From assembly GCA_014800535.1 (NCBI GenBank), contig JAAVFW010000023.1:1-64000 (forward strand): a stretch of DNA of 64,000 nucleotides, given 5' to 3'. This document shows positions 61,327 through 64,000 of this stretch, piece after piece; positions within the stretch are counted from its first letter, which is position 1; each line of letters begins with the position of its first letter. The notes under the pieces are model-generated. The model was not told where the DNA came from, did no database searches, and saw nothing but the letters and a program-made list of their open reading frames with translations. This stretch comes from Bacteroidales bacterium (GTDB taxonomy: Bacteria > Bacteroidota > Bacteroidia > Bacteroidales > Muribaculaceae). A program made the position numbers and the translations under genes.

Positions 61327-64000
61327 TCAGTTATTGTTTTTGGTTTCAGAATAAAGAACGAGTTTAACCTCTCCCCGTTTTGCCTGAGCGCGGTTAGCTA
61401 AATTTGAAAGAGCAGCTTCGAGGAGGGCATTGATATCTTCGTCAGTTCCGAAAAGCGAGCCTTGATAGTTCTCAAACCTCATAACTTGCTTAATGACGTA
61501 GTTATCTTTTGCTCTGACGAGTTTTTCAATTTGTTTCAAGAGCTTTTTAGACTCCTGTGTAACATCGGAACGTGAGCGTAAATCATCGAGCACAGCCAGA
61601 GCATTTTTTGATTTTTTGCTTGAATCAGAGGCTGTGATGTAGTGGGCGACATGCTTTTGATAGGCGCGCTTAGCTGCATCAAAAAGTATTGTATCTAACT
61701 TTTTGTTTGAGTATTCGGCGTCAGGGGTACATTTCAGTAGCTGCATAGTTGCAAGAGAGGAGATGATTCGTGAAGGGGTGTCTTCCTGTGTTTTCTCTAC
61801 CTCTACAGAAATCAGCTCTTGTGAGTTGTCAGTAAATACGAAAATTCCATGAGAGTTTTCTTCATTCGTTTGTAAAACACCTCCAAGTCCGTCAGCATCT
61901 ACAGAGGAAATATAATCGTATCGTTCAGGTGAATGAACTTGGAATGCTTTAAGCTCCTTGATAAACGGTCCAAACGGTGATTCATCGCCATCAACGAAAT
62001 GTTGGAGGTCATGCTCAACAAGCTCTTCACGTTCACTGAATACCTTATTATCCTCGCCAAACATCTCATGGAATGATTGAAGTTTCGCGTATGCCTTTTC
62101 AATCAGGCGAATCTGGCTGTTGCCTTCATCTGATGGAAAGAAATTAAAGACATGGACGAAATCTTCAGTAGATCCTATACGGTTCACACGACCGATACGC
62201 TGCATTAAACGAGTTGCATTCCACGGGGCATCATAATTTAGAATGACATTAGAACGATGCAGATTCACGCCTTCGGCAAGGACTTCGGTGGTAACAATCA
62301 CGTCATAATCATCACGACGACTCTCCGGCTTGCAGTTTGCGTCGAAGTTCGCCTCAATCGCCTCCTGCATTTCAGTGCGGTTCTGCGCTGAAACCTCAAG
62401 AACACGATATTTTCGCGCTCGAAGGGCCCTCGCTACAACTTTTTGTGTGTCGATTGCCTCGGTAAATATGACTAAGCGAGGTTTATTTAGACCCGAAGGA
62501 TTGTTAATCTCTCGATTGAAAAGTTCATCCTTTATGGCTTCCTTAAAGCGGTCAAATTTAGGGTCTTCGGTATTACGATCCCATCTTTTGAGTAGTCTAT
62601 CTATCAATTTCTTGTCATTCTTTAGCTTGTCAAGATAATTTATATCGAAGTCAGATGCTTTAAACCGCCGGTTGTTTTCTCCTTTTTGGGCAATCAAAGT
62701 CTCAACTTTAGTCTTAAACTCAGAAAAGTTTTTAGCTTCTGAATGTAATTTGTTAATATCTATGTCAGGACAGATATATACACAATCATTTTGTAGCATA
62801 TCAATCATGACATCAGTATAACTTAAGAGATTGTTAAGAGTTATCTTAAAGGCAGGAATACTACTCTCAAGACGTTTGACAAGCAGTATACGCATAATAC
62901 GTTTTAAGCGCTTGGTAATTATATGTACGTCTAAGTTGCGTTTTTTGTATAGGTCTTTATGCTTGGAATCTTTAAAATGTGAAATCGCCGCGTAACGGTG
63001 AAATCCAATACGGTTCGGGTCATCAATATCATTACTATCGTCTTTTTGTGGTAAACAAATAGCATCAACCGTATCAGCAAAAAGCTTTGATAGTTCCTCA
63101 TCCATTCGGTATTCGAGTTTATGAGGCCCTTTCACGGTGGGGAATTTGAGTAATTCAGCATCTTCACCGTAGAGATTTCTAATATCGGTACGGGTACGAC
63201 GAACAACGAGGTCATTAAGGACGCAATTTCTGATTTTTTCAGAAACTTCCTTTACAATAGCACGAGCTTCTGCTTTACCCTCGTCGGTGTCTTGCGAAAT
63301 AGCTCGTGCCTCTTTAAAGCGTCGTTCCATCTCACTGAATAGAGAGTCGAGTTTGCCTCCCTCAACATTCGGCAAATTGGAGTTATTTGGCGTGCGCTGA
63401 AATAAACGTATCTGATTATAAAGATCCTTTGGCGAATTATTCTGGGGCGTAGCAGACAGTAGTGCGACGTATGGAGTGGGATTGATAAGACCGATTAGGT
63501 CATCAATCGCTTTATATTTCTGAGTTTCTGAATTGCGGAAGTTGTGGCTCTCGTCAATGAGCACCATTCCATAGTTGCCGACCTCTAAGTTCTCGATTTC
63601 GTCATTGTCTTCAATATCGTCGGTATTTTCCAGCTCGTCTGCGATTTTTCCGATGCTTCCGGTAGTTACGAAATCAACGCTGAGTTCAATATTATTACGA
63701 GGATTATCATTGTCAAAATCCTTGATTGTCTTTTCCCATGCTTTCTTAATCGCCGGAGGTGTTACAATCAGAACTTTGCGGGCACGACCAAGTGATTCGG
63801 CATTTTCAAGAAAATGACGGATCAGTAATACTCCAACCACAGTTTTACCAAGTCCTACAACGTCGCCAAGAATAAAGCCTCCGAATCGTTTCATCACAGA
63901 AAAACACTGTTTTACTGCGTCAAGCTGATATTCAAGGGTGTTGAATGACGGTGGCAAATACGATTTTAGGACTTCTGATGTATTGGCATCAACCATATCA
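61327..64000 (-). CDS. SNF2-type helicase, N-terminus beyond window
   Basis: At least 889 aa of a superfamily 2 ATPase. Walker A is VGLGKT (residues 47-52 from the last in-window ATG), motif II DESH is at 148-151 and motif III SATP at 181-184. The C-terminal half has TEVLAEGVNLHRSNVILNYD and motif VI QRIGRVNRIG. The frame stays open past the ATG at 63996, and relatives usually carry about 200 further N-terminal residues, often PLD-like, so the gene is cut by the edge. Its stop is 2 bp from the start of the type IIG N-terminal gene, giving one operon. It probably powers DNA translocation for the restriction system. Confidence 0.88.
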   Translation of the reverse strand, partial: DMVDANTSEVLKSYLPPSFNTLEYQLDAVKQCFSVMKRFGGFILGDVVGLGKTVVGVLLIRHFLENAESLGRARKVLIVTPPAIKKAWEKTIKDFDNDNPRNNIELSVDFVTTGSIGKIADELENTDDIEDNDEIENLEVGNYGMVLIDESHNFRNSETQKYKAIDDLIGLINPTPYVALLSATPQNNSPKDLYNQIRLFQRTPNNSNLPNVEGGKLDSLFSEMERRFKEARAISQDTDEGKAEARAIVKEVSEKIRNCVLNDLVVRRTRTDIRNLYGEDAELLKFPTVKGPHKLEYRMDEELSKLFADTVDAICLPQKDDSNDIDDPNRIGFHRYAAISHFKDSKHKDLYKKRNLDVHIITKRLKRIMRILLVKRLESSIPAFKITLNNLLSYTDVMIDMLQNDCVYICPDIDINKLHSEAKNFSEFKTKVETLIAQKGENNRRFKASDFDINYLDKLKNDKKLIDRLLKRWDRNTEDPKFDRFKEAIKDELFNREINNPSGLNKPRLVIFTEAIDTQKVVARALRARKYRVLEVSAQNRTEMQEAIEANFDANCKPESRRDDYDVIVTTEVLAEGVNLHRSNVILNYDAPWNATRLMQRIGRVNRIGSTEDFVHVFNFFPSDEGNSQIRLIEKAYAKLQSFHEMFGEDNKVFSEREELVEHDLQHFVDGDESPFGPFIKELKAFQVHSPERYDYISSVDADGLGGVLQTNEENSHGIFVFTDNSQELISVEVEKTQEDTPSRIISSLATMQLLKCTPDAEYSNKKLDTILFDAAKRAYQKHVAHYITASDSSKKSKNALAVLDDLRSRSDVTQESKKLLKQIEKLVRAKDNYVIKQVMRFENYQGSLFGTDEDINALLEAALSNLANRAQAKRGEVKLVLYSETKNNN

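Noticed and set aside
57177-64000. A DISARM or BREX system
   Set aside because: A helicase and a methyltransferase are present, but none of the other core genes of those systems is seen in the window.

Overview
The window is a Bacteroidales chromosome segment, most likely from a Muribaculaceae-type gut bacterium. Three things point there: repeated Bacteroidota promoters (TTTG, about 20 bp, then TAnnTTTG); a housekeeping gene set typical of the order (DUF2723 protein, DUF6377 regulator, BspA-like leucine-rich repeat protein, class I succinate CoA-transferase, SecG with an Ala/Pro tail, pdxJ-exbB-exbD-tonB beside nadK); and strongest matches by eye to Bacteroides-like proteins. The species cannot be fixed from the sequence alone.

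Layout. Bases 1-6100 are accessory: a frameshifted RhuM gene, a Fic AMP-transferase with a winged-helix tail and 10-bp-phased operator-like repeats, two proteins with different phage-type DNA-binding heads (RhuM, ORF6N) on an almost identical PLD-like tail, and a frameshifted hypothetical. Bases 6.2-50.5 kb are mainly core: BspA protein, PnuT/thiamine pyrophosphokinase, tRNA-Leu(CAA), rpoN, crcB, DUF6377 regulator, M16 peptidase, dusB, flippase, MINPP-type phytase, ribH, dciA-like/recF/upp, tRNA-Tyr, DUF2723 protein, aroK, phospholipase A, panB, porin, sigma-54 activator, lptE, secG, nadK, pdxJ, exbB/exbD/tonB, miaB, succinate CoA-transferase, ogt-type methyltransferase, FKBP and an NAD(P)H oxidoreductase.

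From tRNA-Leu(CAG) at 50.54 kb to the right edge the window is again accessory. It holds a retropepsin-like protease with TPR-like tail, a SpoT-like HD hydrolase, remnants of an AlbA_2/AAA ATPase, a degenerate copy of the tRNA 3' flank, a Bro-N/Fic fusion, a 5'-nucleotidase and a hypothetical. It ends in a restriction-modification locus made of an Mpi-type serine invertase, scrambled pieces of one Eco57I-like (type IIG) methyltransferase with several target-recognition cassettes, and an SNF2-type helicase cut by the window edge.

The most interesting feature is that last locus (56.5-64 kb). The methyltransferase N-terminus lies on the minus strand fused to the back half of a target-recognition domain. 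The catalytic middle lies on the plus strand fused to the front half of a recognition domain. The two junctions are reciprocal, so a single inversion of about 2.8 kb would rejoin N-terminus and catalytic domain and would complete a recognition cassette. A separate 28-bp perfect inverted repeat flanks a 648-bp segment whose inversion would swap recognition-domain back halves in frame. This looks like an invertase-driven shufflon seen in a scrambled, probably restriction-off, arrangement.
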